Source: Paraburkholderia fungorum
Lineage (GTDB): Bacteria; Pseudomonadota; Gammaproteobacteria; Burkholderiales; Burkholderiaceae
Direction of reading: 5' to 3'
Length of the DNA stretch: 64,000 bases
NCBI RefSeq assembly: GCF_900099835.1
Contig: NZ_FNKP01000002.1
Span: 62,001-126,000, forward strand
Below the pieces are notes generated by a model. It worked only from the letters and a program-made list of their open reading frames with translations. It had not been told where the DNA came from and searched no databases. Below are positions 55,031 through 63,720 of the stretch, one piece after another (position 1 is the stretch's first letter; every line of letters begins with the position of its first letter). Position numbers and translations under genes: made by a program.

Positions 55031-56905
55031 GTGATTCCACCGTCATTCCTGCAGGACCTGCTCAACCGCGTCGATATCGTCGACGTGGTCGGCCGGTACG
55101 TGCAGTTGAAAAAGGGCGGCGCGAACTTCATGGGGCTTTGTCCGTTCCACAACGAGAAAAGCCCTTCGTTTACGGTTAGTCCGACTAAACAGTTCTATCA
55201 CTGCTTCGGCTGCGGCGCGCATGGCACGGCCATCGGCTTCCTGATGGAGCACGTCGGTTCCTCGTTTCCCGAGGCGGTCAACGATCTGGCGCAATCGGTC
55301 GGCTTGACCGTGCCGAACGAACCGTCGCCGGGATATGGCGGTGGCTCGGGCGGTTCCGGCGGTTATTCGTCGGGGGCGTCCAAAGCCGTCACGACCGCGC
55401 TGTCCGACGTCATGCAAACCGCCTGCGATTACTACCGCAAGCAGCTGCGCAGCGCGCCCAATGCCATCCAGTATCTGAAGAAACGCGGCTTGACCGGCGA
55501 AATCGCGGCCCGTTTCGGCCTCGGCTATGCGCCGGACGGCTGGCAGAATCTCGAGCCCGCATTTCCCAATTACCGGGACGATTCACTGGTCGAATCGGGG
55601 CTGGTTATCGTCAGCGAAAAGTCGGATGCGCAAGGGCAGAACCGCCGTTATGACCGATTTCGAGAGCGGATCATGTTCCCGATCCGCAATGTCAAAGGGC
55701 AGGTGATCGGCTTCGGCGGCCGCGTGCTGGACGGCGGCGAGCCCAAGTATTTGAATTCGCCCGAAACGCCGCTATTTAACAAAGGCAGCGAGCTATACGG
55801 CCTGTTCGAGGCGCGGCTAGCGATTCGCGAGCAACATTACGTGCTCGTGGTCGAAGGCTACATGGACGTGGTTGCGCTGGCCCAGTTGGGGTTCCAGAAC
55901 GCGGTTGCCACGCTCGGTACGGCCTGCACACCGATTCACGTCCAGAAACTGATGCGCCAGACCGACACGGTCATCTTCAGTTTCGACGGCGATTCGGCCG
56001 GCCGTCGCGCCGCCCGTCGCGCGCTGGACGCCTGCTTGCCGCATGCGGCGGACAACCGGACCATCCGCTTCCTGTTCCTCCCGTCCGAGCACGACCCCGA
56101 CAGCTATGTACGCGAATTTGGCACGGAGGCGTTTGCCGAACAGGTCGAACGCGCGATGCCGCTGTCGCAATTCATGCTGAACGAAGTGCTCACGGGCAAG
56201 GAACTGGATCAGCCGGAAGGCCGTGCCCGCGCGCTGTTCGACGCCAAGCCGCTGTTGCAGGCCTTGCCGGCCAACGCGTTGCGCGCGCAGATCATGCATA
56301 TGTTTGCCGACCGGCTCGACGTGCCGTTCGACGAAGTTGCCGCTCTTTGCGAAGTCGATTCGCGAATCGCAGCGGCTGCGCGCCAGGCGCCCGCTCGCAA
56401 GGATCGACGCAGCGTCACGGGAATCGAGGAAAAGACCCTGCGCAATCTGGTGATGTATCCGCGCACGGTGGCCGTGCTCGACGAAGACGCCGAACAGGCG
56501 CTTCTGAGCGTGACCCGGCACGGCGAACTGTTCGAGGAAGTGACGACGCACGCACGTGCACTCGGCGATTCGGCGGAGTTTCAGTTGTTGTCCGACCTAT
56601 TGCGAAACGGCGCAAACGCCCCAACTTTCGAGGAAATCTTTCGCAAAATTCTGGACTATGATGAAAATGTCCGGGATTTGCTGCTAAAAGATCCCGAGGA
56701 TGCGACTGTTATCGAGGAGCGGCGGGAGCAGGAGCGGATCGTGGGTGAGGAACTGAAGGCCGCGATCCTGAAGATGCGGTATGACGCTTACTGCGAGCGT
56801 CTCGAGCAACTTTCGCGGCAATCCCGGCACACGCCGGAAGAGTTCGCGGAGCTCTCGGAACTGAACAGAAAGCGGGCTGACATGAAGCGTCAGCTAGGCC
56901 TGTAA
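55031..56905 (+). CDS. dnaG: DNA primase
   Basis: 624-aa primase from a GTG start (VIPPSFLQDLLNRVDIVDVV). The CHC2 zinc site is C37-H40 (LCPFHNEKSPSF) with C58-C61 (YHCFGCGAHG). The TOPRIM core has VVEGYMDVVALAQLG and FSFDGDSAGRRAARRALDAC with its metal-binding acids. The C-terminal ~150 residues are the DnaB-interacting domain. A Gly/Ser-rich linker (GYGGGSGGSGGYSSG, ~102-116) follows the zinc domain. It is 83 bp after yqeY and 127 bp before rpoD. Confidence 0.96.
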   Translation: MIPPSFLQDLLNRVDIVDVVGRYVQLKKGGANFMGLCPFHNEKSPSFTVSPTKQFYHCFGCGAHGTAIGFLMEHVGSSFPEAVNDLAQSVGLTVPNEPSPGYGGGSGGSGGYSSGASKAVTTALSDVMQTACDYYRKQLRSAPNAIQYLKKRGLTGEIAARFGLGYAPDGWQNLEPAFPNYRDDSLVESGLVIVSEKSDAQGQNRRYDRFRERIMFPIRNVKGQVIGFGGRVLDGGEPKYLNSPETPLFNKGSELYGLFEARLAIREQHYVLVVEGYMDVVALAQLGFQNAVATLGTACTPIHVQKLMRQTDTVIFSFDGDSAGRRAARRALDACLPHAADNRTIRFLFLPSEHDPDSYVREFGTEAFAEQVERAMPLSQFMLNEVLTGKELDQPEGRARALFDAKPLLQALPANALRAQIMHMFADRLDVPFDEVAALCEVDSRIAAAARQAPARKDRRSVTGIEEKTLRNLVMYPRTVAVLDEDAEQALLSVTRHGELFEEVTTHARALGDSAEFQLLSDLLRNGANAPTFEEIFRKILDYDENVRDLLLKDPEDATVIEERREQERIVGEELKAAILKMRYDAYCERLEQLSRQSRHTPEEFAELSELNRKRADMKRQLGL

Positions 56906-56945
56906 AGGGCTTGGCGGAAGGACTGACAAAGGATTCACAAAAAGG

Positions 56946-56971
56946 TTGACAAAAAACCCAAGTGCTATAAT
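56946..56971 (+). promoter_or_regulatory. Promoter-like elements upstream of rpoD
   Basis: TTGACA at 56946-56951 and an extended -10 TGCTATAAT ending at 56971 are separated by only 14 bp. That is short for a sigma-70 promoter, so the extended -10 may act alone. It lies 61 bp before the rpoD ATG and would allow rpoD expression apart from dnaG. Confidence 0.5.
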
Positions 56972-57032
56972 TGAGGGTTTCCAGCGGTTTGTTTTTCAAG
57001 GGTTTTCCTAGCAAAGGCGAAAAGGCGATGCG

Positions 57033-59423
57033 ATGGCAAAGACTACGGGCGGAAATAAAGCGACAGGCACAGGCTCCACGGAGCCGACCAGAAAGGTCAC
57101 CGAGGCCAGGTTAGTTTCTTCCGCCAGAAAAACGTCTACCGTCAGCGTTACGCCAGTTGCCGGGAAGAACTCATCGACCACTTCGGCCGCGCGCGCGGAT
57201 CCGGTCAGGGCAGCGAAAGCTGCACCACAACCGGCCACTACGGGGTCAGGTGTCAGAAGCGAAAGGGAAGCGCCTGCTGTGCAGGACGAGGCGGCGGCGC
57301 GTGAGATTCCAGTATCCACGGTTCAACCGGCTGTTGTCCAACAGCCGCGAGTCGAGACTACAGCCGGTACGGCGAACTCCATGACGAAAAAGCTGACTGA
57401 AGTATCCGTCGATGACGAAGCACCCCAGACCGAAGAGACTCCTGCCGCGCCTCCTGGCAAGGTCGAAAAGGTCAAGGCTCGTGACCGTCGTGCCAAGGAA
57501 AAAGCGCTGCTGAAAGATGCATTCGCGTCGTCGCAGCCGGGCACGGTCGAGGAGCTCGAGGAGCGCCGTTCGAAACTGCGCGCGCTGATCAAGCTCGGCA
57601 AGGAGCGCGGCTTCCTCACCTACGCTGAAATCAACGATCACCTTCCGGACAACTTCACCGAAACCGAGGCGATCGAAGGCATCATCAGCACGTTCAACGA
57701 CATGGGCGTGGCGGTCTACGAGCAAGCCCCCGACGCCGAAACGCTGCTGCTGAACGACAACGCGCCCGCCGCTTCGTCAGACGACGAAGTGGAAGAAGAG
57801 GCGGAAGTTGCGCTGTCCACCGTCGACTCCGAATTTGGCCGCACCACCGACCCCGTCCGCATGTACATGCGCGAGATGGGTACGGTCGAACTGCTCACCC
57901 GCGAAGGCGAAATCGAGATCGCGAAGCGGATCGAAGACGGCCTCAAGCACATGGTGATGGCCATCTCCGCGTGCCCGACCACGATCGCCGACATCCTCGC
58001 GATGGCGGAGCGCGTCGCGAACGAAGAGATCCGCATCGACGAACTGGTCGATGGGTTGATCGACTCAAACGCTGAAGACGCCGATGGCTTCTCCGAACAG
58101 GAAGCGGAAGCGATCGAAAGCGAAGACGAAGAAGTCGAAGAAGAAAGCGACGAAGACGAAGAAGAGGACGACGGCGCGGCGCAAGCCACCGCCAACGCGG
58201 CGCAGATGGAAGCGCTCAAGCGTGCGTCGCTCGAAAAATTCGCGATGATCAGCGAGTGGTTCGACAAGATGCGTCGTGCGTTCGAGAAGGAAGGCTACAA
58301 GTCGAAGTCGTATCTGAAGGCGCAGGAAACGATTCAGAACGAACTGATGACGATCCGCTTCACCGCGCGCACCGTCGAGCGTTTGTGCGATACGTTGCGC
58401 GCGCAGGTGGACGAAGTGCGTCAGGTCGAGCGTCAGATTCTGCATACCGTGGTCGACAAATGCGGTATGCCGCGTGCGGAATTTATCGCGCGTTTCCCGG
58501 GCAGCGAGACGGATCTGGAGTGGGCGGACAAGATCGTCGGCGAAGGTCACGCATACAGCGCGATCCTCACGCGGAACATTCCGGCCATTCGTGAACAGCA
58601 GCAACGTCTGCTCGATTTGCAGGCTCGTGTGGTGTTGCCGCTGAAAGACCTGAAGGAAACCAACCGTCAGATGGCGGCCGGTGAACTGAAGGCGCGTCAG
58701 GCAAAGCGCGAGATGACCGAGGCTAACTTGCGTCTCGTGATCTCGATCGCGAAGAAGTACACGAACCGTGGTCTGCAGTTTCTCGACCTGATTCAGGAAG
58801 GCAACATCGGTCTGATGAAGGCGGTGGACAAGTTCGAATATCGTCGCGGCTATAAGTTCTCCACGTATGCCACGTGGTGGATTCGCCAGGCCATCACGCG
58901 TTCGATTGCCGACCAGGCGCGCACCATCCGGATCCCGGTTCACATGATCGAAACGATCAACAAAATGAACCGTATTTCGCGGCAGATTCTGCAGGAAACC
59001 GGACTCGAACCGGACCCGGCGACGCTGGCCGAGAAGATGGAAATGCCGGAAGACAAGATCCGCAAGATCATGAAGATCGCGAAGGAGCCGATCTCGATGG
59101 AAACGCCGATCGGTGACGACGACGATTCGCATCTCGGCGATTTCATCGAAGACAACAATACAGTTGCGCCGGCCGACGCGGCTCTGCATGCAAGCATGCG
59201 CGATGTCGTGAAAGACGTGCTCGACTCGTTGACGCCGCGCGAAGCGAAGGTGTTACGCATGCGCTTCGGCATCGAGATGAGCACCGATCACACGCTCGAA
59301 GAAGTCGGCAAGCAGTTCGACGTCACGCGTGAGCGGATCCGTCAGATCGAGGCGAAGGCGCTGCGCAAGCTGCGTCACCCGAGCCGGTCGGACAAGCTCA
59401 AGTCGTTCCTCGAAGGGAATTGA
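57033..59423 (+). CDS. rpoD: RNA polymerase primary sigma factor
   Basis: 796-aa sigma-70. After a Thr/Ala/Ser-rich N-terminal extension comes region 1.1 ([20 protein letters not shown]). An acidic spacer follows ([18 protein letters not shown], ~365-382). Region 2 is [20 protein letters not shown] and [20 protein letters not shown]. Region 4 is [20 protein letters not shown], reading to SFLEGN. The ATG at 57033 has AAGG upstream. The first ~115 residues before [13 protein letters not shown] look unconserved, so a start at 57381 cannot be excluded. A terminator follows at 59464. Confidence 0.96.
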   Translation: MAKTTGGNKATGTGSTEPTRKVTEARLVSSARKTSTVSVTPVAGKNSSTTSAARADPVRAAKAAPQPATTGSGVRSEREAPAVQDEAAAREIPVSTVQPAVVQQPRVETTAGTANSMTKKLTEVSVDDEAPQTEETPAAPPGKVEKVKARDRRAKEKALLKDAFASSQPGTVEELEERRSKLRALIKLGKERGFLTYAEINDHLPDNFTETEAIEGIISTFNDMGVAVYEQAPDAETLLLNDNAPAASSDDEVEEEAEVALSTVDSEFGRTTDPVRMYMREMGTVELLTREGEIEIAKRIEDGLKHMVMAISACPTTIADILAMAERVANEEIRIDELVDGLIDSNAEDADGFSEQEAEAIESEDEEVEEESDEDEEEDDGAAQATANAAQMEALKRASLEKFAMISEWFDKMRRAFEKEGYKSKSYLKAQETIQNELMTIRFTARTVERLCDTLRAQVDEVRQVERQILHTVVDKCGMPRAEFIARFPGSETDLEWADKIVGEGHAYSAILTRNIPAIREQQQRLLDLQARVVLPLKDLKETNRQMAAGELKARQAKREMTEANLRLVISIAKKYTNRGLQFLDLIQEGNIGLMKAVDKFEYRRGYKFSTYATWWIRQAITRSIADQARTIRIPVHMIETINKMNRISRQILQETGLEPDPATLAEKMEMPEDKIRKIMKIAKEPISMETPIGDDDDSHLGDFIEDNNTVAPADAALHASMRDVVKDVLDSLTPREAKVLRMRFGIEMSTDHTLEEVGKQFDVTRERIRQIEAKALRKLRHPSRSDKLKSFLEGN

Positions 59424-59463
59424 TCGTTGCGACTGTTGGGTAGCAGGTAATGAGTAGTTTGAA

Positions 59464-59498
59464 GGGGCCTCCTCGTTGTTTCGCGGAGGCCCCTTTTT
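59464..59498 (+). terminator. Intrinsic terminator of rpoD
   Basis: GGGGCCTCC (59464-59472) and GGAGGCCCC (59485-59493) form a perfect 9-bp stem followed by TTTTT, 40 bp after the rpoD stop. Confidence 0.92.
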
Positions 59499-59529
59499 CG
59501 TGTAGTATGTCGGCCAATCAGCGAATGGG

Positions 59530-59556
59530 CCCGGCCTTCACGACCGGGTCTTTTTT
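59530..59556 (+). terminator. Second hairpin with T-run, directly before the tRNA
   Basis: CCCGG and CCGGG form a short stem with a 9-nt loop, followed by TC and TTTTTT. It ends three bases before the tRNA. It could be a backup terminator or part of the tRNA leader. Confidence 0.45.
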
Positions 59557-59559
59557 CTT

Positions 59560-59647
59560 GGGCCGGACGCCGTGCTGGTTGCAGGCAGCGGACTCATAAT
59601 CCGCCTCCGAAAGGACATCGTCGGTTCGAATCCGACCCGGCCCACCA
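59560..59647 (+). tRNA. tRNA with CAU anticodon and long variable arm
   Basis: Acceptor stem GGGCCGG (59560-59566) pairs with CCGGCCC (59637-59643), then A and an encoded CCA (59645-59647). The D stem is GCC/GGC with GG in the loop. The anticodon stem GCGGA/TCCGC holds loop CTCATAA, so the anticodon is CAT (59595-59597). The T arm GTCGG-TTCGAAT-CCGAC is normal. The variable region is 15 nt and can form TCC-GAAA-GGA, a type-II feature normally restricted to Leu, Ser and Tyr. Position 8 is A instead of the near-universal U. The identity could be Met or lysidine-modified Ile2, or something else; the sequence does not decide. Confidence 0.85.
59621..59647. other. Probable left attachment site (attL) in the tRNA 3' end
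   Basis: The integrase gene begins its stop-proximal side 67 bp from the tRNA and all element genes point toward it. That is the classic layout of a tyrosine-recombinase element in the 3' end of a tRNA. The T arm, acceptor strand and CCA are the likely crossover region. The matching direct repeat would lie beyond 64000 and cannot be seen. Confidence 0.6.
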
Positions 59648-59713
59648 ATATTTATAAGGCTTTGGCAGTTTTACCCAAGGCTTCTCAGAAACAGGGGTGT
59701 GGGTTTTTCTGCC

Positions 59714-60724
59714 TCAGCCCTGACTCCGTATCCGCTTACTTTCACCGATCCTCCCTACGGCCTCAGCGAGTCTACCTGTGACCAGGTGCGAGTAACGTTT
59801 CGTTGAAACTGTCGATTTGTGCCCAAGTACGCCGCCGACGGTGAACAGATCGATCCCAGCATTGATCATCTCCGAAGCCGCCCCGTGACGCAGGTCATGA
59901 AATTTCGTCGATGGGTGCCCCGCCGCGACGCGTGCGAACTGCCATTCATCCTCAAATCGCCATATCGGAATCGTGAAGCGTATCCGCCGCGCGAGCACGG
60001 CAATGCGCGGGTGAATTGGGATAATGCGTGGCCGGCCGTTCTTCGTGGTCTCCAGCGAAAAGCCATTGCGCGTGACTCTCGCTCGCAATATCTCCGCCCG
60101 GCGCATCCCAGAGTAGAAAGCGATACGGATTGCGGCACGCACCTCGCGGTCGCGACAGGCGTGTGCGATGCGAAGCATTTCGGCCCGCTGCGGGTAGTGG
60201 TGTCGCTCATTATTAACTGAAGGGATCAGCATGCGCGCGGTTTGGTCTGTCTCGATCATTCCGACCTTATGCGCGTATTTCAACGCGGCCCGAATGTAAG
60301 CCAGCACGTTTCTTATCGCCCCATCGCTTAGCGGTCGTTTTTTCTTCCCGCTGCGATCGACGCTGGCGCGCGCGAACCCCACGAACTCCTTAGACCATTC
60401 GTGCAAATCAAGCGCATCCTGATCGGCATACTCCGGTGCCCACTTCTCCAAGATCAGGATGCGCTTTTCGGCATCTTTCCAGCCTGCGGCCTTGTCGGCG
60501 ACGTGCTTACGCACGCAGCTACCGATCGTGACGACAGCTTTCTTCGCGCCGCTCGCGACGGCGTAAAGATCCCGCTCCCATCGCCTGGCTAACTCGTCTG
60601 CTTCCTTGGCAGAAATTCCCGCAGGGAGAAGTTTGGTTTTTCGTACGCGCTCATCCTCAATGACACGTTCGAACGTCCAGCGGTAGCGCCGGCGACCGGC
60701 TTTTGTAATGGTTTCGATTGGCAT
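59714..60724 (-). CDS. int: Phage-type tyrosine integrase
   Basis: 336-aa site-specific recombinase. The N-terminal arm-binding part (ITKAGRRRYRWTFERVIEDE) and a core-binding SAM-like domain (~80-165) precede the catalytic domain. Catalytic residues are visible: Arg in FYSGMRRAEI, HDLRHG with His and Arg, GGVLGHKS with His, and the nucleophile Tyr in TKRYSHL. It would integrate the element at the adjacent tRNA. The first 136 bp overlap the 3' part of the HTH gene in another frame. Confidence 0.93.
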   Translation of the reverse strand: MPIETITKAGRRRYRWTFERVIEDERVRKTKLLPAGISAKEADELARRWERDLYAVASGAKKAVVTIGSCVRKHVADKAAGWKDAEKRILILEKWAPEYADQDALDLHEWSKEFVGFARASVDRSGKKKRPLSDGAIRNVLAYIRAALKYAHKVGMIETDQTARMLIPSVNNERHHYPQRAEMLRIAHACRDREVRAAIRIAFYSGMRRAEILRARVTRNGFSLETTKNGRPRIIPIHPRIAVLARRIRFTIPIWRFEDEWQFARVAAGHPSTKFHDLRHGAASEMINAGIDLFTVGGVLGHKSTVSTKRYSHLVTGRLAEAVGRIGESKRIRSQG

Positions 60725-60909
60725 GAGGCAAGGAACCGGTAGAGCGATTCGAGTTCGTAGACGTGTGTTTTATGACCGAGCTTGTACCGCTGGATTATTT
60801 CTCCGGCGCGGTCGATCCGACTTATGGCGTAACGCGGCACGCCGAGAACCTTGGCGGCTTCGGTGGCGCTTACGCGCTTTCCTTCTGCGATGCCCATTTG
60901 ATACCCCAT
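60589..60909 (-). CDS. Small HTH protein, possible excisionase or directionality factor
   Basis: About 106 aa from ATG at 60909 (MGYQMGIAEGKRVSATEAAK); the ATG at 60897, four codons later, has GGGG upstream and may be the true start. RVSATEAAKVLGVPRYAISR then IDRAGEIIQRYKLGHKTHVY resembles a MerR/Xis-type winged helix. Its last ~45 codons lie inside the integrase gene in a different frame. Position next to int suits an excisionase or integrase regulator; the function is inferred. Confidence 0.65.
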   Translation of the reverse strand: MGYQMGIAEGKRVSATEAAKVLGVPRYAISRIDRAGEIIQRYKLGHKTHVYELESLYRFLASCQSKPLQKPVAGATAGRSNVSLRMSAYEKPNFSLREFLPRKQTS

Positions 60910-60949
60910 TGTTTGCGCGTTGTTTCGATCATTCGTTGTGCTGCTGCGG

Positions 60950-61195
60950 TCATGCCGTTTTGTTCTGTTCGAGCCACGCATTCAACTGCGCGACGTATTC
61001 ATCGTGGGTTGGGCCGTCGGACATCGTGAGCCACTGCTCATACCCGGAGTCATAGCCACCGCTGACCGAGTGCGACGACAGGCCTTCGTGATCGATCTGG
61101 ATCGCCAGATTGAACAGAACGTCAGCCAGCGCGCGCCGGCTGTCGGCGCCGACCTCAAGGCGAAACTGCACGGCCCGCTTTGGAATCTCAGCCAT
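60950..61195 (-). CDS. Small phage protein of unknown function
   Basis: 81 aa from ATG at 61195 (MAEIPKRAVQFRLEVGADSR), preceded by a strong GGAGGTGATC site. The middle part, FNLAIQIDHEGLSSHSVSGG then YDSGYEQWLTMSDGPTHDEY, looks like a compact acidic fold common in Burkholderia phage early regions. No function is known to me. It overlaps the upstream gene's stop by 8 bp. Confidence 0.7.
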   Translation of the reverse strand: MAEIPKRAVQFRLEVGADSRRALADVLFNLAIQIDHEGLSSHSVSGGYDSGYEQWLTMSDGPTHDEYVAQLNAWLEQNKTA

Positions 61196-61688
61196 GATCA
61201 CCTCCGCTTGCTGGCTGCGCGGCGGCCATCTGATCGCGTGCATCGGTCACAAGAATTTCCGTGACAGCATCCGAGCGAAGATGGTCGTACGGGGCCGGCC
61301 AGTCTTTGACGTGGCCGTGCAGATACCCAAGGATGAATTCCCGAACGCCAATCACGAGCTTGCGCAGGTTGGCGTCACTCTGCGTCGCCGTGGCTTGCGG
61401 GGATGCGGCGCGGGCATCGCACCATTCAATGAAACTATGGTGCTTCTCCGCTTCGGCAATCCTGCCACCTTCGAACAGGCAGCGGACTCGCTTAAGCGGA
61501 TCAGACGACGACTTAAACCAGCCAACGCGATAATCCGCCGCCCGCTCACCGTCCAGCACCACGGCGGATTCGCTGTCGAGAATCTGCTCGATTGCGCGGG
61601 CTGCGTAGCTGATGGCCGGATGGTGCTTGCGAATGATCGCGGCCGCATCTTTCAGGTGCGAGCGCAGTTCGCCCGTGAGCTTGATCAT
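61188..61688 (-). CDS. Phage hypothetical protein
   Basis: 166 aa from ATG at 61688 (MIKLTGELRSHLKDAAAIIR), with GGAAGGGGA upstream; a longer frame up to 61781 lies inside the next gene and is not used. The N-terminal half is helical (RKHHPAISYAARAIEQILDS). No domain is recognised. It overlaps both neighbours by 4 and 8 bp in the coupled early-gene chain. Confidence 0.6.
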   Translation of the reverse strand: MIKLTGELRSHLKDAAAIIRKHHPAISYAARAIEQILDSESAVVLDGERAADYRVGWFKSSSDPLKRVRCLFEGGRIAEAEKHHSFIEWCDARAASPQATATQSDANLRKLVIGVREFILGYLHGHVKDWPAPYDHLRSDAVTEILVTDARDQMAAAQPASGGDHG

Positions 61689-61948
61689 TCCGCATCCCCT
61701 TCCAAAGCTTTGTGTGTGTTGACGATTTCGCGCAGAACATTGCGGCCATGCCCCGTAATGCCCCAGCAAAGCGCCGCCCATCTGTCCGATCCGAAACGGA
61801 AGCTGCTAACTATGCCCTGACGCTCTAGGCCACGCAGGGCGCTATTGATCGCGATGTGGGCGCTCTTAACGTGGGGTACGAGCGCTTGGGACGACGACCC
61901 CGGCGACCGATCAAGGGCCATCAGGCAACGCTCTTGAAATTCAGTCAT
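61685..61948 (-). CDS. Small winged-helix-like phage protein
   Basis: 87 aa (MTEFQERCLMALDRSPGSSS). AHIAINSALRGLERQGIVSS followed by FRFGSDRWAALCWGITGHGR looks like a winged-helix recognition helix and wing, suggesting a small DNA-binding regulator. It overlaps both neighbours by 4 bp. The assignment rests on pattern only. Confidence 0.6.
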   Translation of the reverse strand: MTEFQERCLMALDRSPGSSSQALVPHVKSAHIAINSALRGLERQGIVSSFRFGSDRWAALCWGITGHGRNVLREIVNTHKALEGDAE

Positions 61949-62562
61949 TGCGAGTCTCCTTTAGCCGCGCTCCAAGTGAACTCCATAACCGTTTTCACCG
62001 AATAACTCGCCATCAAGAATCGGCCGAACTCCTCGTACCATTCATTGAACGCCTCGCCAGCTTTCACGGGCTGGGTGGGTTGAGGGGCGGAGAATGCTTC
62101 GAGTGCATCCTCAATCGCCGTGTTGTAGCCAAGTTGGTATTGCGATTCCGGCTCGTCAGACGGCCCTAATTCGCCTTCCGGCCACGGTTGAAACAGAGTG
62201 CGAATCCGATCTACCGCCTCCCCCGATTGCGCTGGCGCGGCAATTTGCGGCGTCCGATAGAGCGGCACACTTCGAAATTGGCTCTGCGTTCGCTGAATTC
62301 CTGGCGTACGGTCTGGGCCGGCGGTTTCATCGTCGGGCAGCATGCTATCCAGTTCGAAGCCGTTCACGTACGCGGCAGGTTTGCTTGCAGATAGCAGGGC
62401 GATTTGCGCAACCATCCGCTCGATAGTGTCTGCGGCATCGTTATCGATATTGCCCCACCCGAAGTGGCCTTCTTTGGCGATTTGCGCGGCCTGCTTTCTT
62501 AGGGAATCGATAATATTTTTTGCGTCGGTCATCATCGCTCCGAGCTGGTTAGAGGTGGTCAT
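61945..62562 (-). CDS. Phage hypothetical protein
   Basis: 205 aa from ATG at 62562 (MTTSNQLGAMMTDAKNIIDS), which overlaps the J-domain gene's stop as ATGA. The N-terminal 55 residues are helical (ADTIERMVAQIALLSASKP). The middle is Pro/Gln-rich and low in structure. The end, GEAFNEWYEEFGRFLMASYS then VKTVMEFTWSAAKGDS, resembles a tail module seen in several phage accessory proteins. No function is recognised. Confidence 0.6.
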   Translation of the reverse strand: MTTSNQLGAMMTDAKNIIDSLRKQAAQIAKEGHFGWGNIDNDAADTIERMVAQIALLSASKPAAYVNGFELDSMLPDDETAGPDRTPGIQRTQSQFRSVPLYRTPQIAAPAQSGEAVDRIRTLFQPWPEGELGPSDEPESQYQLGYNTAIEDALEAFSAPQPTQPVKAGEAFNEWYEEFGRFLMASYSVKTVMEFTWSAAKGDSQ

Positions 62563-63146
62563 GGGTTCAGTTCCTTCTCGGCCTGTGCAAGCGCTGCGTT
62601 CAATTCGGTCATGGTTTCGTGAGAACCGCCTTTGTCCGGATGGTGACGCGACGCCAGAACCCGGTAAGCGGCGCGGACCAGAGACATATCCCGAGCATCT
62701 GCAGCTACGCCGAGCACCTCGCGCCACGTACGCACCGTGGTCGGCGACGGCAGTGCCGTGAAGCCAGTAAATGCCGCTTTCATCATGTCGCCGGTGCCCC
62801 AGCGGGCGATGCCACGCAACGCATCGATGGTCTTTACGATGGCGTGCATGTTGTGCTCGACCCGATCCCACCGATCGCACGCAAAGCTCATTTGCTCGCC
62901 GTCGAGCGTGAAGTACACAGCGACACCCTCGTCGTCGATCTTGCGATAGCTGGCGTAGGGCAACCCGTCCTGGCGAAGTGGCACATTCGTCGAGATCACC
63001 AGATTTCGGCCGCCGAGCCGTTTGACTTCTGCCAGCAGGTTGTCGCGTGCCACTGCGAACGATGTGGTGAAGTTGGCACGCGCCCGGCGATGTGCAGCAG
63101 TTCTCGGGCGTCCAGCAGGCCACTGGAGCGGGTATGAGGTCGTCAC
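62559..63146 (-). CDS. Phage-encoded J-domain protein
   Basis: 195 aa from a GTG start (VTTSYPLQWPAGRPRTAAHR), which overlaps the Lar-like gene's stop as GTGA. The C-terminal third is a J domain: WREVLGVAADARDMSLVRAA then YRVLASRHHPDKGGSHETMT, with the HPD tripeptide that stimulates Hsp70. The N-terminal 130 residues (FAVARDNLLAEVKRLGGRNL, then GVAVYFTLDGEQMSFACDRW) match no family I know. It could redirect host DnaK, but that is inferred. Confidence 0.78.
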   Translation of the reverse strand: MTTSYPLQWPAGRPRTAAHRRARANFTTSFAVARDNLLAEVKRLGGRNLVISTNVPLRQDGLPYASYRKIDDEGVAVYFTLDGEQMSFACDRWDRVEHNMHAIVKTIDALRGIARWGTGDMMKAAFTGFTALPSPTTVRTWREVLGVAADARDMSLVRAAYRVLASRHHPDKGGSHETMTELNAALAQAEKELNP

Positions 63147-63691
63147 GATTTTTTCTCCGCGTCCGATTGAGCGGTAGCGGCGAGAGCGCGGATGTCGTTC
63201 GCGCAGCCCGCAGCGGCGCAAGCCTGCCCGCGGCAATCGTCTTTCACATACCAGTCCTCACGCTCGTCACAGAGCTTTGCCGCCTCTTCCAGAATCGCGT
63301 TGCGGTCGGGAGTGGGAGCGACGGGTGCGGCGATAACAGCGCGCATCTTCGTGAGCAGACTAGCTGCCCGCTGCCGGTTCGCTGCGTCGGCGTATGCAAG
63401 CATTCGGATTATCGAATCGATGTCGCGCCAGTCGCTATCGTTTGCAAGCGGTGTCGGCGCTTGCGCTACATCGGAAGTAAGAGCGGCGCGGCGGTTCCAT
63501 GCGGCAGCGAGCAATTCACATTGACCCGGCATTTGTGGCACGGTCGGCGCATGGCAATCGTCCATGATGCAATCGGAATCGTGATGTGCGACGATGCGCC
63601 ACCAATCTCGAGCGACTTTGTGCATCGTTGCCGACGCGCCGCAAAACGGGCATGGCTTCAGCGTCACTGCTTCAGTATTAGATTCGGTCAT
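63143..63691 (-). CDS. Lar-like zinc-finger protein
   Basis: 182 aa (MTESNTEAVTLKPCPFCGAS). LKPCPFCG near residue 11 and the later Cys/His region (HHDSDCIMDDCH, then AAAWNRRA) match the restriction-alleviation Lar family, which helps phage DNA survive type I restriction. The C-terminal half (ILEEAAKLCDEREDW) is a module often appended in phage proteins. The antirestriction role is only suggested by family. Confidence 0.65.
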   Translation of the reverse strand: MTESNTEAVTLKPCPFCGASATMHKVARDWWRIVAHHDSDCIMDDCHAPTVPQMPGQCELLAAAWNRRAALTSDVAQAPTPLANDSDWRDIDSIIRMLAYADAANRQRAASLLTKMRAVIAAPVAPTPDRNAILEEAAKLCDEREDWYVKDDCRGQACAAAGCANDIRALAATAQSDAEKKS

Positions 63692-63720
63692 GATTATTTG
63701 GGCGGTAAGGGGTTAGGCGG

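Noticed and set aside
59819..60220. Plus-strand frame over the integrase
   Set aside because: Antisense to a tyrosine integrase with all catalytic residues. No independent support.
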